This document shows positions 1-7,892 of a stretch of DNA of 38,781 nt, one piece after another; position 1 is the first letter of the stretch, and each line of letters opens with the position of its first letter. The stretch lies in contig DASSEW010000069.1 in NCBI GenBank assembly GCA_035695065.1, positions 1-38,781 on the forward strand. The letters are read 5' to 3'. The DNA comes from 66-474 sp035695065 (GTDB lineage: Bacteria > Pseudomonadota > Gammaproteobacteria > Xanthomonadales > Rhodanobacteraceae). The translations under genes and the position numbers were made by a program. The notes beneath the pieces were generated by a model. The model saw nothing but the letters and a program-made list of their open reading frames with translations, was not told where the DNA came from and did not search any database.

Positions 1-1
1 C

Positions 2-1030
2 GGACCGGAGCCGGAGTTCTTCATTTTCGACGGCGTGCGCTACGCGAACGACATGGGCCGCGTGTTCTACGAAATCGAATCCGAAGAAGCCGCATGGTCT
101 TCCAGCAAGCGCTACGAGGAAGGCAACCACGGCCATCGCCCGGGCGTGAAGGGCGGCTACTTCCCGGTGCCGCCGGTGGATTCGCTCTCCGACCTGCGCG
201 CGGAAATGTGCCAGGTGCTGGAGTCGCTCGGCATCGAGGTGGAAGTGCATCACCATGAAGTGGCGACCGCCGGCCAGTGCGAGATCGGCACGCGCTTCAA
301 CACGCTGCTGCGCAAGGCCGACGAGCTGCTGACGACCAAGTACGTGATCCGCAACGTCGCGCATGCCGGCGGCAAGACGGTCACCTTCATGCCCAAGCCG
401 CTGGTCGGCGACAACGGCTCCGGCATGCACGTCCATCAGTCGCTCAGCAAGGACGGCAAGAACCTGTTCGCCGGCGAACTGTACGGTGGGCTTTCGCAAA
501 CCGCGTTGTGGTACATCGGCGGCATCTTCAAGCACGCGCGCGCGATCAACGCCTTCGCCAACTCGACCACCAATTCCTACAAGCGACTGGTGCCGGGCTT
601 CGAGGCGCCGGTGATGCTGGCCTACTCCGCGCGCAACCGTTCGGCGAGCTGCCGCATCCCGCACGTCAGCAACCCGAAGGGTCGCCGTATCGAGATCCGC
701 TTCCCCGATCCGATGAACTCGGGTTACCTCACCTTCACCGCGCTGATGATGGCGGGCCTTGACGGCATCCTGAACAAGATCGACCCGGGCGCGCCGATGG
801 ACAAGGACCTCTACGACCTGCCGCCGGAAGAGGAGCGCAACATCCCGCAGGTGTGTTCGTCGCTGGACCAGGCGCTGGAAGCACTGGATCGCGACCGCGC
901 CTTCCTCACCGCCGGCGGCGTGATGAGCGACGACTTCCTCGACGGCTACATCGCGCTGAAGATGCAGGAAGTCACCCGCTTCCGCGCGAGCACGCACCCG
1001 CTCGAATACCAGATGTACTACTCGATCTGA
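2..1030 (+). CDS. glnA: Glutamine synthetase type I, 3' part (5' end outside window)
   Basis: Makes glutamine from glutamate, ammonia and ATP in the cytoplasm; the main ammonia-assimilating enzyme. The frame is already open at base 2 and reads GPEPEFFIFD, which falls near residue 127 of typical GlnA proteins, so about the first quarter is missing. The 342 residues seen include the conserved segment GDNGSGMHVHQSL, the VPGFEAPVMLAYS and NRSASCRIPH motifs, and the C-terminal KDLYDLPPEE segment. The Tyr codon at 812-814 in that segment is the expected adenylylation site, which implies control by an adenylyltransferase (GlnE). The end YYSI is normal for the family. A strong hairpin follows at 1039-1066. 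The promoter lies outside the window, so NtrC control of glnA cannot be judged here. Confidence 0.97.
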   Translation, partial: GPEPEFFIFDGVRYANDMGRVFYEIESEEAAWSSSKRYEEGNHGHRPGVKGGYFPVPPVDSLSDLRAEMCQVLESLGIEVEVHHHEVATAGQCEIGTRFNTLLRKADELLTTKYVIRNVAHAGGKTVTFMPKPLVGDNGSGMHVHQSLSKDGKNLFAGELYGGLSQTALWYIGGIFKHARAINAFANSTTNSYKRLVPGFEAPVMLAYSARNRSASCRIPHVSNPKGRRIEIRFPDPMNSGYLTFTALMMAGLDGILNKIDPGAPMDKDLYDLPPEEERNIPQVCSSLDQALEALDRDRAFLTAGGVMSDDFLDGYIALKMQEVTRFRASTHPLEYQMYYSI

Positions 1031-1038
1031 CGATCAAA

Positions 1039-1066
1039 GCGCATCCGCCGGTGTCGGCGGATGCGC
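1039..1066. terminator. Hairpin between convergent glnA and the exported-protein gene
   Basis: A perfect 12-bp inverted repeat (arms 1039-1050 and 1055-1066, 4-base loop GTGT) starts 8 bases after the glnA stop. It ends 4 bases before the stop of the convergent gene. There is no clear T tract on either side (only CTTTGATC on the minus side), so it is a probable bidirectional terminator or RNA 3'-end stabiliser rather than a textbook intrinsic terminator. Confidence 0.6.
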
Positions 1067-1070
1067 CGGC

Positions 1071-1628
1071 TCACGGCGTGTAGCCGGGATCGAGCTTCGC
1101 GATCACGGCCTGCACTTCGGCTCCGATCGCCGGCGTGACGTTGGCATCGTCTGGCAATTGCTTGCGGTCGTGGAATTCCAGCTTGCGCACGAGCGCGCCC
1201 GAGTTCGCGTCATAGATGAAAAGTCTGGCCCGGAAGCCTGCCGACCCGGGCGTGTAGTTATTGAACGTCCCACCCCAGATATTCATGGTCGACACCACGA
1301 CGGGCTCGAACAGGATCGCCACGCGGTATTCCGCGGCAGGCCCCTGTGCCGGAGTCAACTTGCCCTCGAACTCGGGATCATCCTTTCCGATCGAGCGCAG
1401 TTTGATCTGACGCGCATTGGCCCATTCGTCGAACGCCTTGTGTACGGTCGCGCATTGCGGTTCCGATGTAGCCGTTTCAGCCACGCACGCGAGATCCACG
1501 TCAAAACTCGTTTGGCCGCCTGGACCGAGCAGCTGCAGAAAAAGAAGGTCGTCGTTCGATCCCGCCCGCGAGAGCCCCGCCTGCAGCGCCAGGGCGATGG
1601 TCATAAAGAAGATCAATTTGCGCACCAT
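1071..1628 (-). CDS. Exported protein of unknown function, paralog A
   Basis: A 185-residue protein I do not recognise. The start at 1628 has a good ribosome binding site (GAGGGG about 8 bases upstream) and gives a Sec signal peptide (MVRKLIFFMTIALALQAG, then SRAGS). The mature part has two cysteines (DLAC and QCATV) that could form a disulfide, and a conserved C-terminal half (LFIYDANSGALVRKLEF, VQAVIAKLDPGY). It is a close paralog of the upstream gene at 1724-2296 (roughly 70% identical by eye) and the two similar DNA stretches lie head to tail. It is therefore a tandem duplication, probably co-transcribed. Its place between glnA and ntrBC suggests, but does not show, a link to nitrogen status. 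The localisation call (periplasm or surface) rests only on the signal peptide. Confidence 0.8.
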   Translation of the reverse strand: MVRKLIFFMTIALALQAGLSRAGSNDDLLFLQLLGPGGQTSFDVDLACVAETATSEPQCATVHKAFDEWANARQIKLRSIGKDDPEFEGKLTPAQGPAAEYRVAILFEPVVVSTMNIWGGTFNNYTPGSAGFRARLFIYDANSGALVRKLEFHDRKQLPDDANVTPAIGAEVQAVIAKLDPGYTP

Positions 1629-1723
1629 GATCCCCTCTGCCGAGCGAATACTTGCGCAGCACTTGATGCCATTTTGCGCAAGCCTCGCAGTCGCCCCGGA
1701 GAAAGCCCTTCCCGAAACAATCC

Positions 1724-2296
1724 TCAAGGGGAATAGCCGGGATCGAGCTTCGCGATCACGGCCTGCACTTCGGCTGCCATCGCCGGCGTGACGTTGGCGT
1801 TGTCGGGCAGCTGCTTGCGGTCGTGCAGCTTCATCTTGCGCACGAGTGCGCCCGAGTTCGCGTCGTAAATGAAAACCGTGGCACGGTAGCCCACCGAGCC
1901 CGGCGTGTAACTGTTCGACATGGTGTTGAACGTGCCGCTCCAGTTATGCATCGGCGGTACGACGACGGGTTCGAACAGGATGGCGACGTGGTAAGCCGCT
2001 GCCGCAGGCGCCGGTGCGGGAGTGGATTTGCCTTCGAACTCGGGATCATCCTTTCCGATCGAGCGCAGCTTGATCTGACGCCCGTTGGCCCATGCCTCGA
2101 ATGCACTGCTCACGGTCGCGCACTGCACGCCCGATGTGGTTGTTTCGCCCGCGCATGCCAGATCCAGGTCAAAGCCCGTCTGCCCGTTCGGTCCGAGCAG
2201 CTGCAGGAACGACAGATCATCGGACCCTGCGCGAGCGACGGCGGGATGTTGGATGGCCAGAATGGCAACCATTGCGAACAGGAGCAGCTTGCGCAT
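1724..2296 (-). CDS. Exported protein of unknown function, paralog B
   Basis: A 190-residue paralog of the gene at 1071-1628, 95 bp upstream of it on the same strand. The start at 2296 is preceded by AAGGAAG and gives a signal peptide (MRKLLLFAMVAILAIQ, cleavage near ARA-GS). It keeps the same two cysteines and the same IKLRSIGKDDPEFEGK and IYDANSGALVRK blocks. It differs from paralog A by an Ala/Pro-rich stretch (TPAPAPAAAA) and a few extra residues in the NWSGTF loop. The open frame runs on upstream to 3622, antisense to ntrB, but that part has no signal peptide or family match, and ntrB clearly encodes the other strand. The divergent partner is ntrB and the shared gap is 2297-2449. No function is assigned. 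Confidence 0.8.
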   Translation of the reverse strand: MRKLLLFAMVAILAIQHPAVARAGSDDLSFLQLLGPNGQTGFDLDLACAGETTTSGVQCATVSSAFEAWANGRQIKLRSIGKDDPEFEGKSTPAPAPAAAAYHVAILFEPVVVPPMHNWSGTFNTMSNSYTPGSVGYRATVFIYDANSGALVRKMKLHDRKQLPDNANVTPAMAAEVQAVIAKLDPGYSP

Positions 2297-2323
2297 CAGA
2301 CGGCTTCCTTGAGAACTGACCTG

Positions 2324-2329
2324 AGTATA
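2324..2329 (-). promoter_or_regulatory. Possible -10 box for the paralog B-A pair
   Basis: Reading on the minus strand, TATACT lies 28 bases upstream of the start codon at 2296. This would give a leader of about 20 bases. No good -35 hexamer is seen 16-18 bases further up, so this is a weak candidate only. Confidence 0.3.
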
Positions 2330-2432
2330 GGTGCCACAGGATTTTTGCGCCGCTGCACGCGCTGGCGAAGGCGAGCTGCTGCAATGGCCGTCGGGCGCGG
2401 CGGCGACGGACCAGCGCAGCACCGGCGCGGTC

Positions 2433-2449
2433 TGCACTATCATGGTGCA
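2433..2449. promoter_or_regulatory. NtrC operator abutting the ntrB start codon
   Basis: The 17-mer TGCACTATCATGGTGCA has the layout of enterobacterial NtrC sites (TGCAC, five bases, TGGTGCA). It is nearly palindromic, with 14 of 17 positions matching its own reverse complement. It ends one base before the ntrB ATG at 2450-2452. In enteric bacteria an NtrC site over the glnL/ntrB promoter represses ntrBC, and the same autoregulation is the simplest reading here. Because it sits where the ribosome binding site should be, ntrB lacks a normal Shine-Dalgarno sequence. Confidence 0.75.
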
Positions 2450-3478
2450 ATGAGCCAATCCGGTGAATGTTTGTGCCCTGACGTCGACTTGCTGGCCACC
2501 GGCGTGGCCGAGCTGGATGGGCGCCTGCGCTTTCGGTCCGCCAACCCCGCATTTTGCGAGATGGTCGGACTGGGTGCGCGGCGCCTGCTGGATCAGCCGC
2601 TCACCGTCTTGCACGCACCCGCGGCGCTGGAGCAGGCCGCGCGGCGCGCGCTCGAAAGCGCCATCACCATCCGGCTGGACGGCATTGCCGTGTGTGCGGC
2701 CCCGGGCCGGGAGTGCGGCCTGGATTTGCTCGTGAGCGCCGCGGGCGGTGCGCAGGTTCTGCTGGAGGCGCGGCCGACGTCCGTGCAGGTTCCATCGTCG
2801 CGCCTGTCCGAATCCTTGCGCGGCTTCGCGCACGAGATCAGGAACCCGCTCGCGGCGATTTCCGGTGCCGCGCAGTTGCTGCAGCAGGGCGAGCGCGATC
2901 CGCAACGCGCGCAACTCGCCGGGCTGATCCGCGATGAAGCCGCGCGGCTGACCACCCTCGCCGCGCGCCTGCTTGGCACCCGGACCGAAATGGCCACGCG
3001 CGCGATCAACGTGCACGCAATGTTGGAGCGCGTTGCGGAACTCCTGCAAGCCGAGCGCGCGGACGTGCAGGTGGTGCGCGACTACGATCCCAGCCTGCCG
3101 GCGCTGCATGGCGATCCGGACCGGCTGCTGCAGGTGCTGCTGAATCTCACCCGCAACGCGACTGAAGCAAACGCGCACCGCATCGTCCTGCGCAGCCGCG
3201 CCGAAGCGGGATTGCGCAACGCGATCGGGCAAGCGGTGCCGGCGCTGCGGATCGAGGTCGAGGACGACGGCGAAGGCGTGCCGGCGCAGATCGAATCCAC
3301 GCTGTTCGAGCCGATGGTGTCGGGCCGCGCGAACGGCAGCGGCCTTGGCCTGGCGCTTGCGCGCGAGATCGTGCGCGAACACGGCGGTGAGCTGGGCTTC
3401 CAGCGCAAGTCCGGCGCAACCTGCTTCGCGCTCGTTTTGCCGCGCCATGCACGCGCTCGGGAGATTGCCCATGCATGA
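2450..3478 (+). CDS. ntrB: Nitrogen regulation sensor kinase NtrB
   Basis: Cytoplasmic histidine kinase/phosphatase that senses nitrogen status through PII and phosphorylates NtrC. At 342 residues it has the usual family length. Residues 1-110 are a PAS-like domain, His128 in the H-box AHEIRNPLAAISGA is the phosphorylated residue, and the ATPase part shows LNLTRNATEA (N box), VEDDGEGVP (G1) and GSGLGLALARE (G2). The start at 2450 is chosen because the PAS domain begins about 10 residues later. It has no clear ribosome binding site. An in-frame ATG at 2384 is the alternative and would place the NtrC site inside the coding region. The gene overlaps ntrC by 8 bases. Confidence 0.95.
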   Translation: MSQSGECLCPDVDLLATGVAELDGRLRFRSANPAFCEMVGLGARRLLDQPLTVLHAPAALEQAARRALESAITIRLDGIAVCAAPGRECGLDLLVSAAGGAQVLLEARPTSVQVPSSRLSESLRGFAHEIRNPLAAISGAAQLLQQGERDPQRAQLAGLIRDEAARLTTLAARLLGTRTEMATRAINVHAMLERVAELLQAERADVQVVRDYDPSLPALHGDPDRLLQVLLNLTRNATEANAHRIVLRSRAEAGLRNAIGQAVPALRIEVEDDGEGVPAQIESTLFEPMVSGRANGSGLGLALAREIVREHGGELGFQRKSGATCFALVLPRHARAREIAHA

Positions 3479-4865
3479 CATCTGGCTGGTGGACGACGAT
3501 CGCGGCGTGCGGCTGGTGCTCGGCACCGCGCTGCGCAACGCGGGTTTCGCGCTCACCGAGTTCGACAACGCCGAAGCCGCGCAGCGCGCGTTGCAGCGTA
3601 GTGCGCCGGCATTGCTGATCACCGACGTGCGCCTGCCTCAGGCCGATGGCCTGCACCTGCTGAGTGCGGCGAAAGCCTTGCATCCGCATCTGCCGGTGAT
3701 CGTGATGAGCGCCTGGACCGATGTCGGCAGCACCGCCGCGGCGTTCCGTGCGGGCGCATTCGACTATCTGCCCAAGCCGTTCGATCTGGAACAGGCGGTG
3801 GCGAGCGCGCAACGCGCGCTGGAATCAGCGCCGGCTGCGGCAGCGATCTCGGCGAGAAGCGACGAACCTGCATTGCTCGGGCACAGCGCGCCGATGCGCG
3901 AGGTATTCCGGCTGATCGGCCGGGTGGCGCCCAGCGACCTCAACGTGCTGGTGACCGGCGAGACTGGAACCGGCAAGGAACTGGTCGCGCGCGCGTTGCA
4001 TCGCGAGAGTGCGCGCAGCGCTCGGCCGTTCGTGGCGCTCAACACGGCGGCGATCCCGGCCGAACTGCTGGAAAGCGAATTGTTCGGCCACGAAGCGGGC
4101 GCGTTCACCGGGGCGCAGCGGCGCACGCTCGGTCGTTTCGAACAGGCTCAAGGTGGCACGCTGTTCCTGGACGAGATCGGCGACATGCCGCTGGCGCTGC
4201 AGACGCGCCTGCTGCGCGTGCTGGCCGGCGGCGAGTTCTATCGGGTCGGCGGGCGCGAACTGATCCGCAGCGACGTGCGCGTCATCGCCGCCACCCACCA
4301 GGATCTCGACGCGAAGGTCGCGCGCGGCGAATTCCGCGCCGACCTCAAGCACCGGCTGGACGTGGTGCGTATCCACCTGCCCGCGCTGCGCGAACGCCGC
4401 GAGGACATCGCGCCGTTCGCGAAACACTTCCTGGAAAACGCCGCGCGCGAATTCAACCTGCCGCGAAAACAGTTCGCGTCGGCTGCGCTGCACGCGCTCG
4501 GCAAGCGCGAGTTCCCCGGCAACGTGCGCGAACTGGAGAACCTGTGCCGGCGCCTGGCGGTGATCGCGCCGGGCGCGCAGATCCGTCGCGAAGACCTGGA
4601 TGCGCAGGGCGCGGCGTCGAGCACATCCGGTGCGGAGAATTGGGAAGCCGCACTGCGCGACTGGGCGCAACGGCAACTTGCGCAAGGTCGCGCCGGGCTG
4701 CACGCGCAAGCGCGCGAAAAGTTCGAGCGCGCGCTGTTCGACGCGGCGCTCGCCGAGCACGGCGGACATCGCCAGCGCGCCGCGGCAGCGCTGGGGCTGG
4801 GGCGGAACACGCTGACGCGTAAACTGGGAAGCTCGCGCCCGCGGCGCGGGAAGGATTCCAAATGA
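3471..4865 (+). CDS. ntrC: Nitrogen response regulator NtrC (sigma-54 activator)
   Basis: Phosphorylated by NtrB, it binds enhancer sites and uses ATP to open sigma-54 promoters of nitrogen genes. At 464 residues it has the receiver domain at 1-115 (Asp52 in TDVRLP, Lys in YLPKPFD). The AAA+ domain has Walker A GETGTGKE near residue 163, the sigma-54 contact loop GAFTGA near 210, and Walker B TLFLDEIGD. A C-terminal Fis-type helix-turn-helix follows (RQRAAAALGLGRNTLTRKL). The start has a good GGGAGA site inside the ntrB end. Its stop overlaps the next gene by ATGA, so translation is coupled on both sides. It should bind the site at 2433-2449 and could act at the sigma-54-like promoter at 32163, though that link is inference. 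Confidence 0.96.
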   Translation: MHDIWLVDDDRGVRLVLGTALRNAGFALTEFDNAEAAQRALQRSAPALLITDVRLPQADGLHLLSAAKALHPHLPVIVMSAWTDVGSTAAAFRAGAFDYLPKPFDLEQAVASAQRALESAPAAAAISARSDEPALLGHSAPMREVFRLIGRVAPSDLNVLVTGETGTGKELVARALHRESARSARPFVALNTAAIPAELLESELFGHEAGAFTGAQRRTLGRFEQAQGGTLFLDEIGDMPLALQTRLLRVLAGGEFYRVGGRELIRSDVRVIAATHQDLDAKVARGEFRADLKHRLDVVRIHLPALRERREDIAPFAKHFLENAAREFNLPRKQFASAALHALGKREFPGNVRELENLCRRLAVIAPGAQIRREDLDAQGAASSTSGAENWEAALRDWAQRQLAQGRAGLHAQAREKFERALFDAALAEHGGHRQRAAAALGLGRNTLTRKLGSSRPRRGKDSK

Positions 4866-5350
4866 CCGATGCGATCCACCTGCGCGATGCAACGCGCGCC
4901 GATATTCCCTTCCTCGTCGAAAGCAACGCGGCGATGGCGCTGGAGACCGAGCACAAGACGCTGGACACCCAGGTGCTGGCGCGCGGGGTGGCCGCGGTGT
5001 TTGACGATCCGCGCCGCGGCTTCTACCTGATCGCCGAACACGACGGTGCGCCGGCCGGGTGCCTGTTGATCACGTACGAATGGAGCGACTGGCGCAATGG
5101 CGACTGGTGGTGGTTCCAGAGCGTGTACGTGGTGCCCGCGGCACGGCGCGGCGGCGTGTTCCGCGCGCTGTACGCGGAAGTGGAGCGGCGTGCGCGCGCA
5201 ACCCCGGACGTGATCGGCTTGCGCCTGTACGTCGAGCGCGACAACGTGCGCGCGCAGAACACCTATGCTTCGCTCGGCATGGAAGAGGAGGCGTACCGGA
5301 TGTTCGCGCGCAGCTTCATTGACCTTCATGCACCGGGAGAGCCGCGATGA
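4862..5350 (+). CDS. GNAT family N-acetyltransferase
   Basis: A 162-residue single-domain GNAT enzyme that should move an acetyl group from acetyl-CoA to an amine; the substrate is unknown. The acetyl-CoA binding region is visible as the VYVVPAARRGGVFRALYAEVE segment (residues about 90-110; the usual RxxGxG/A loop reads RRGGVF). The LRLYVERDNVRAQNTYASLG end is typical of family members that act on small molecules or protein N-termini. It starts within the ntrC stop (ATGA) and ends 4 bases into the thiolase start, so it is in a coupled ntrB-ntrC-GNAT-thiolase run. That context suggests co-expression with nitrogen control, not a known biochemical link. Confidence 0.85.
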   Translation: MTDAIHLRDATRADIPFLVESNAAMALETEHKTLDTQVLARGVAAVFDDPRRGFYLIAEHDGAPAGCLLITYEWSDWRNGDWWWFQSVYVVPAARRGGVFRALYAEVERRARATPDVIGLRLYVERDNVRAQNTYASLGMEEEAYRMFARSFIDLHAPGEPR

Positions 5351-6630
5351 TCCCGCAACAACGCCGCGTGGCCGTGCTGGGCGGCACGCGCATTCCGTTC
5401 TGCAAGCGTGACACCGCTTACGCCGATCTCGGCAACATGGGGATGTCGGTGAAGGTGCTGGGCGCGCTGGTCGAGAAGTTCGGCCTGCAAGGCGTCGAGC
5501 TGGGCGAGGTCGCCTTCGGCGCGGTGATGAAGCATCCGGCCGACTGGAACCTCGCGCGCGAGGCCGCGCAATCCTCAGGCTTGGCGATGACCACGCCCGG
5601 CATCACCACCGCGCGCGCCTGCGGCACGTCGCTCGACAATGCAATCCTGGTCGCGCAGAAAATCGCGAGCGGACAGATCGAAGCGGGTATCGGCGGCGGT
5701 TCGGATACCACCAGCCAGGTTCCGATCACGTATTCGAATCGGCTGCAACAACGATTGCTCGATCTCAACAGCGCGCGCACGTTTGGCGAGAAGTTCAAGG
5801 CGGCCACGCGCGGGTTCTCCCTGCGCGAACTGAAACCCGCGGTGCCCGGCGTGGTCGAGCCACGCACCGGCCTGTCAATGGGCGAGCACTGCGAGTTGAT
5901 GGCGAAGCAATGGAAGATCGGCCGCGCCGAGCAGGACGAGTGGGCCCTGCAAAGCCATCGCAAACTCGCGGCTGCGTACGACGCGGGGTTCTTCGACGAT
6001 CTCGTCGTGCCGTTCCGCGGCGTGATGCGCGACAACCTGCTGCGCGCCGATACCACTCTCGAAAAACTCGCCACTTTGAAACCGGCGTTCGATCGCACGT
6101 CGGGCCAGGGCACGTTGACTGCCGGGAATTCATCCGCGTTGTCCGATGGCGCGGCGGCGGTGCTGCTGGCGAGCGAAGAATGGGCCGCGCAGCGCGGCCT
6201 GCCGGTGCTCGCGTATCTCACCTTCGCGGAGGTCGCGGGCGTGGATTACGTGCACGGCGAAGGCCTGCTGATGGCGCCGACCATCGCGGTGCCGCGCATG
6301 CTCGATCGCGCAGGATTGACGCTGCAGGATTTCGACTACTACGAAATCCACGAAGCCTTCGCCGCGCAGGTGCTGTGCCAGCTGCGCGCGTGGGAATCGG
6401 CCGATTACTGCCGCGAGCGGCTGGGCAAGCCGCAACCGCTGGGTTCGATCGATCCCGCCAAGATCAACGTGCACGGGTCGAGTCTCGCGACCGGCCACCC
6501 GTTTGCCGCGACCGGCGCGCGCATCGTGGCGACGCTGGCGAAACTGCTGGCGCAGCGCGGTTCCGGCCGCGGACTGATTTCGATCTGCACGGCGGGCGGG
6601 ATGGGCGTGGTGGCGATCATGGAACGATGA
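5347..6630 (+). CDS. Thiolase family acetyl-CoA C-acyltransferase (FadI-like)
   Basis: Breaks or forms a carbon bond between acyl-CoA units, in beta-oxidation or acetoacetyl-CoA synthesis. It has 427 residues, close to FadI length. The nucleophile Cys92 is in TTARACGTSLDNA. The second catalytic set is present as HEAFAAQ, NVHGSSLATGHPFAATG and the C-terminal CTAGGMG. The N-terminus RVAVLGGTRIPFCK is standard. No fadJ-like hydratase/dehydrogenase partner is adjacent. Instead it is the last gene of the coupled run behind ntrC, which is unusual for a beta-oxidation gene. A REP pair starts 4 bases after its stop. FadI versus a biosynthetic thiolase cannot be settled from sequence alone. Confidence 0.9.
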   Translation: MIPQQRRVAVLGGTRIPFCKRDTAYADLGNMGMSVKVLGALVEKFGLQGVELGEVAFGAVMKHPADWNLAREAAQSSGLAMTTPGITTARACGTSLDNAILVAQKIASGQIEAGIGGGSDTTSQVPITYSNRLQQRLLDLNSARTFGEKFKAATRGFSLRELKPAVPGVVEPRTGLSMGEHCELMAKQWKIGRAEQDEWALQSHRKLAAAYDAGFFDDLVVPFRGVMRDNLLRADTTLEKLATLKPAFDRTSGQGTLTAGNSSALSDGAAAVLLASEEWAAQRGLPVLAYLTFAEVAGVDYVHGEGLLMAPTIAVPRMLDRAGLTLQDFDYYEIHEAFAAQVLCQLRAWESADYCRERLGKPQPLGSIDPAKINVHGSSLATGHPFAATGARIVATLAKLLAQRGSGRGLISICTAGGMGVVAIMER

Positions 6631-6633
6631 CGC

Positions 6634-6677
6634 GTAGGGCGGACATCGTCCGCCGCGGCGGGCAATGCCCGCCCTAC
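6634..6677. repeat. REP element A (GTAG type, inverted pair)
   Basis: Outer arms GTAGGGC (6634-6640) and GCCCTAC (6671-6677) are perfect inverted repeats. Between them lie two perfect hairpins: GGCGGAC-ATC-GTCCGCC at 6638-6654 and GGCGGGC-AAT-GCCCGCC at 6657-6673. The element fills the gap between the convergent thiolase and DUF1232 genes. It can fold as a cloverleaf or as two stems, so it may also end transcription. Confidence 0.85.
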
Positions 6678-6678
6678 A

Positions 6679-7251
6679 TCACCGCACCGAAAACAGGGTC
6701 GGCTTCCAATCGCCGCTGACATAGGATTCGCGGCGGCGGCGATGCATGCGTTCGATGGATTCCTGCCGGCGTGCCTCGGCCCAGTCCACGCGCTGCACGG
6801 TCAACGTGGCGGGATCCACGCCGTGGCGATGCGCTTCCTGCTCGCGCCAGGCAGTGAAATCCTCGTAGGCTTCGATTTCGAAGCGCAGCTCCTGCCGGCA
6901 CAACTCGATCATGATCGCGTCGTCGAGGAAGCCGAGCGCCGGCACCGTGTCGGGGATGAAGTCCACCGGATCGGCCAGGTACGCGAGCACCGCCAGCACG
7001 CGCTGGCAGTCCTCTGCGGGCATGCCGAAGCCGGCGTCGGTCGCCATGCCGATCATGGACTCGACCGTGTCCAGCCGTTCGCGGATGAAGGACGGCACTT
7101 GCGTGCTCTGGATTTCCTCCAGCAGCTTGCGGGCGGCAGCGATGATGTCCGAACCCTCGCGAGCCTTGGCCGAATCCTGCGCCTGCCGCATGGCCTGGGT
7201 GAAATGGCCGAGGTCGTCGTCACTGAGGGTGAGTTGGATGTCCAGCGCCAT
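6679..7251 (-). CDS. DUF1232 (YkvA-like) protein
   Basis: A 190-residue protein with a clear DUF1232/YkvA segment around residues 80-120 (LAYLADPVDFIPDTVPALGF, then LDDAIMIELC). The family is widespread and its function is unknown; it is often annotated as a small membrane-associated protein. An N-terminal helical region of about 75 residues precedes it, and an Arg-rich tail (RMHRRRRES) follows. The start at 7251 is kept because the N-terminal region is continuous and the next Met is far inside. Its TGA stop lies one base beyond the REP arm at 6671-6677. The upstream neighbour on the other strand (7413) is a DUF2383-type protein, so both may belong to a general stress group, which is inference. 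Confidence 0.8.
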   Translation of the reverse strand: MALDIQLTLSDDDLGHFTQAMRQAQDSAKAREGSDIIAAARKLLEEIQSTQVPSFIRERLDTVESMIGMATDAGFGMPAEDCQRVLAVLAYLADPVDFIPDTVPALGFLDDAIMIELCRQELRFEIEAYEDFTAWREQEAHRHGVDPATLTVQRVDWAEARRQESIERMHRRRRESYVSGDWKPTLFSVR

Positions 7252-7412
7252 GGTCGTTCTCGCGAGCGGATGAGCGCGCCAGCGTAACCAGCGGCCCGAG
7301 GGCCGTCAAATGCCGCGAAAACCGGGGCGAGGCGGCGGCGCCGGCGCCAGTTTTCAATTCTCCACAATTGGCGGGCGTCCGATCGGGGCCGGCAAGGTTA
7401 ACGTCGCGCACC

Positions 7413-7859
7413 ATGGCCGAAGTCCTCGCCACCTTGCGTGACCTCGCACGGATCTGCCGCGATGGCGAGAGGCTGTACCACACGGCGGCAGTGCGGATGC
7501 GCAGCCCCGCGCTGCGCGAACTGGCGAGGGAAGTGGGCCGGATGCGCGGGGAACTGCATCGCGAGTTCACGTTGCTGCTGAGGGCGCGCGGTGCACCGGC
7601 TGCCGGTGGCACGCTCTATGGCGGGGCCCGCAAGACGTGCGCGAACCTGCGCGCGCGCTTCAGCGATCGTGATCGCGTGTACGTCGCCGAGCTGGAGAAC
7701 ATCGAGGATCGCCTGCTGCACGCGATGGAACGCGCAACACTGCATCTTGCGCCCGACGACACGCTGGCATTCGTGCGCCTCCACCTGCCGGCCGCGCGTG
7801 CCACGCACGAACGCATGCGTGCGCTGAAAAATGAATTGAGCAACGCCGAGCCTGCCTAG
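7413..7859 (+). CDS. DUF2383/PA2169-type four-helix protein
   Basis: A 148-residue all-helical protein with no cysteines of note beyond KTCANL and no signal peptide. The spacing of the opening LRDLARICRDGERLYHTAA, the AREVGRMRGELHREF helix and the later YVAELENIEDRLLHAMERA segment resembles the DUF2383 (PA2169-like, ferritin-like four-helix bundle) family. No function is known for this family. The ATG at 7413 is chosen, although its AAGG is 14-18 bases away; a TTG at 7368 in the same frame is the alternative. It converges on the small CsbD-like operon, and several of these families are stress-linked elsewhere. Confidence 0.7.
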   Translation: MAEVLATLRDLARICRDGERLYHTAAVRMRSPALRELAREVGRMRGELHREFTLLLRARGAPAAGGTLYGGARKTCANLRARFSDRDRVYVAELENIEDRLLHAMERATLHLAPDDTLAFVRLHLPAARATHERMRALKNELSNAEPA

Positions 7860-7892
7860 TGCAGGCCGCGTTGCGCAGGTGGGGCACGCGCC

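Noticed and set aside
2323..2340. A TGGCAC element on the minus strand upstream of paralog B, like a sigma-54 -24 box
   Set aside because: The -12 GC is missing at the required spacing (CA in its place), so it is not counted as a sigma-54 promoter.
1724..3622. A 632-codon minus-strand frame that fuses paralog B to sequence antisense to ntrB
   Set aside because: Only the C-terminal 190 residues match the paralog and carry a signal peptide at 2296; the rest is antisense to ntrB.
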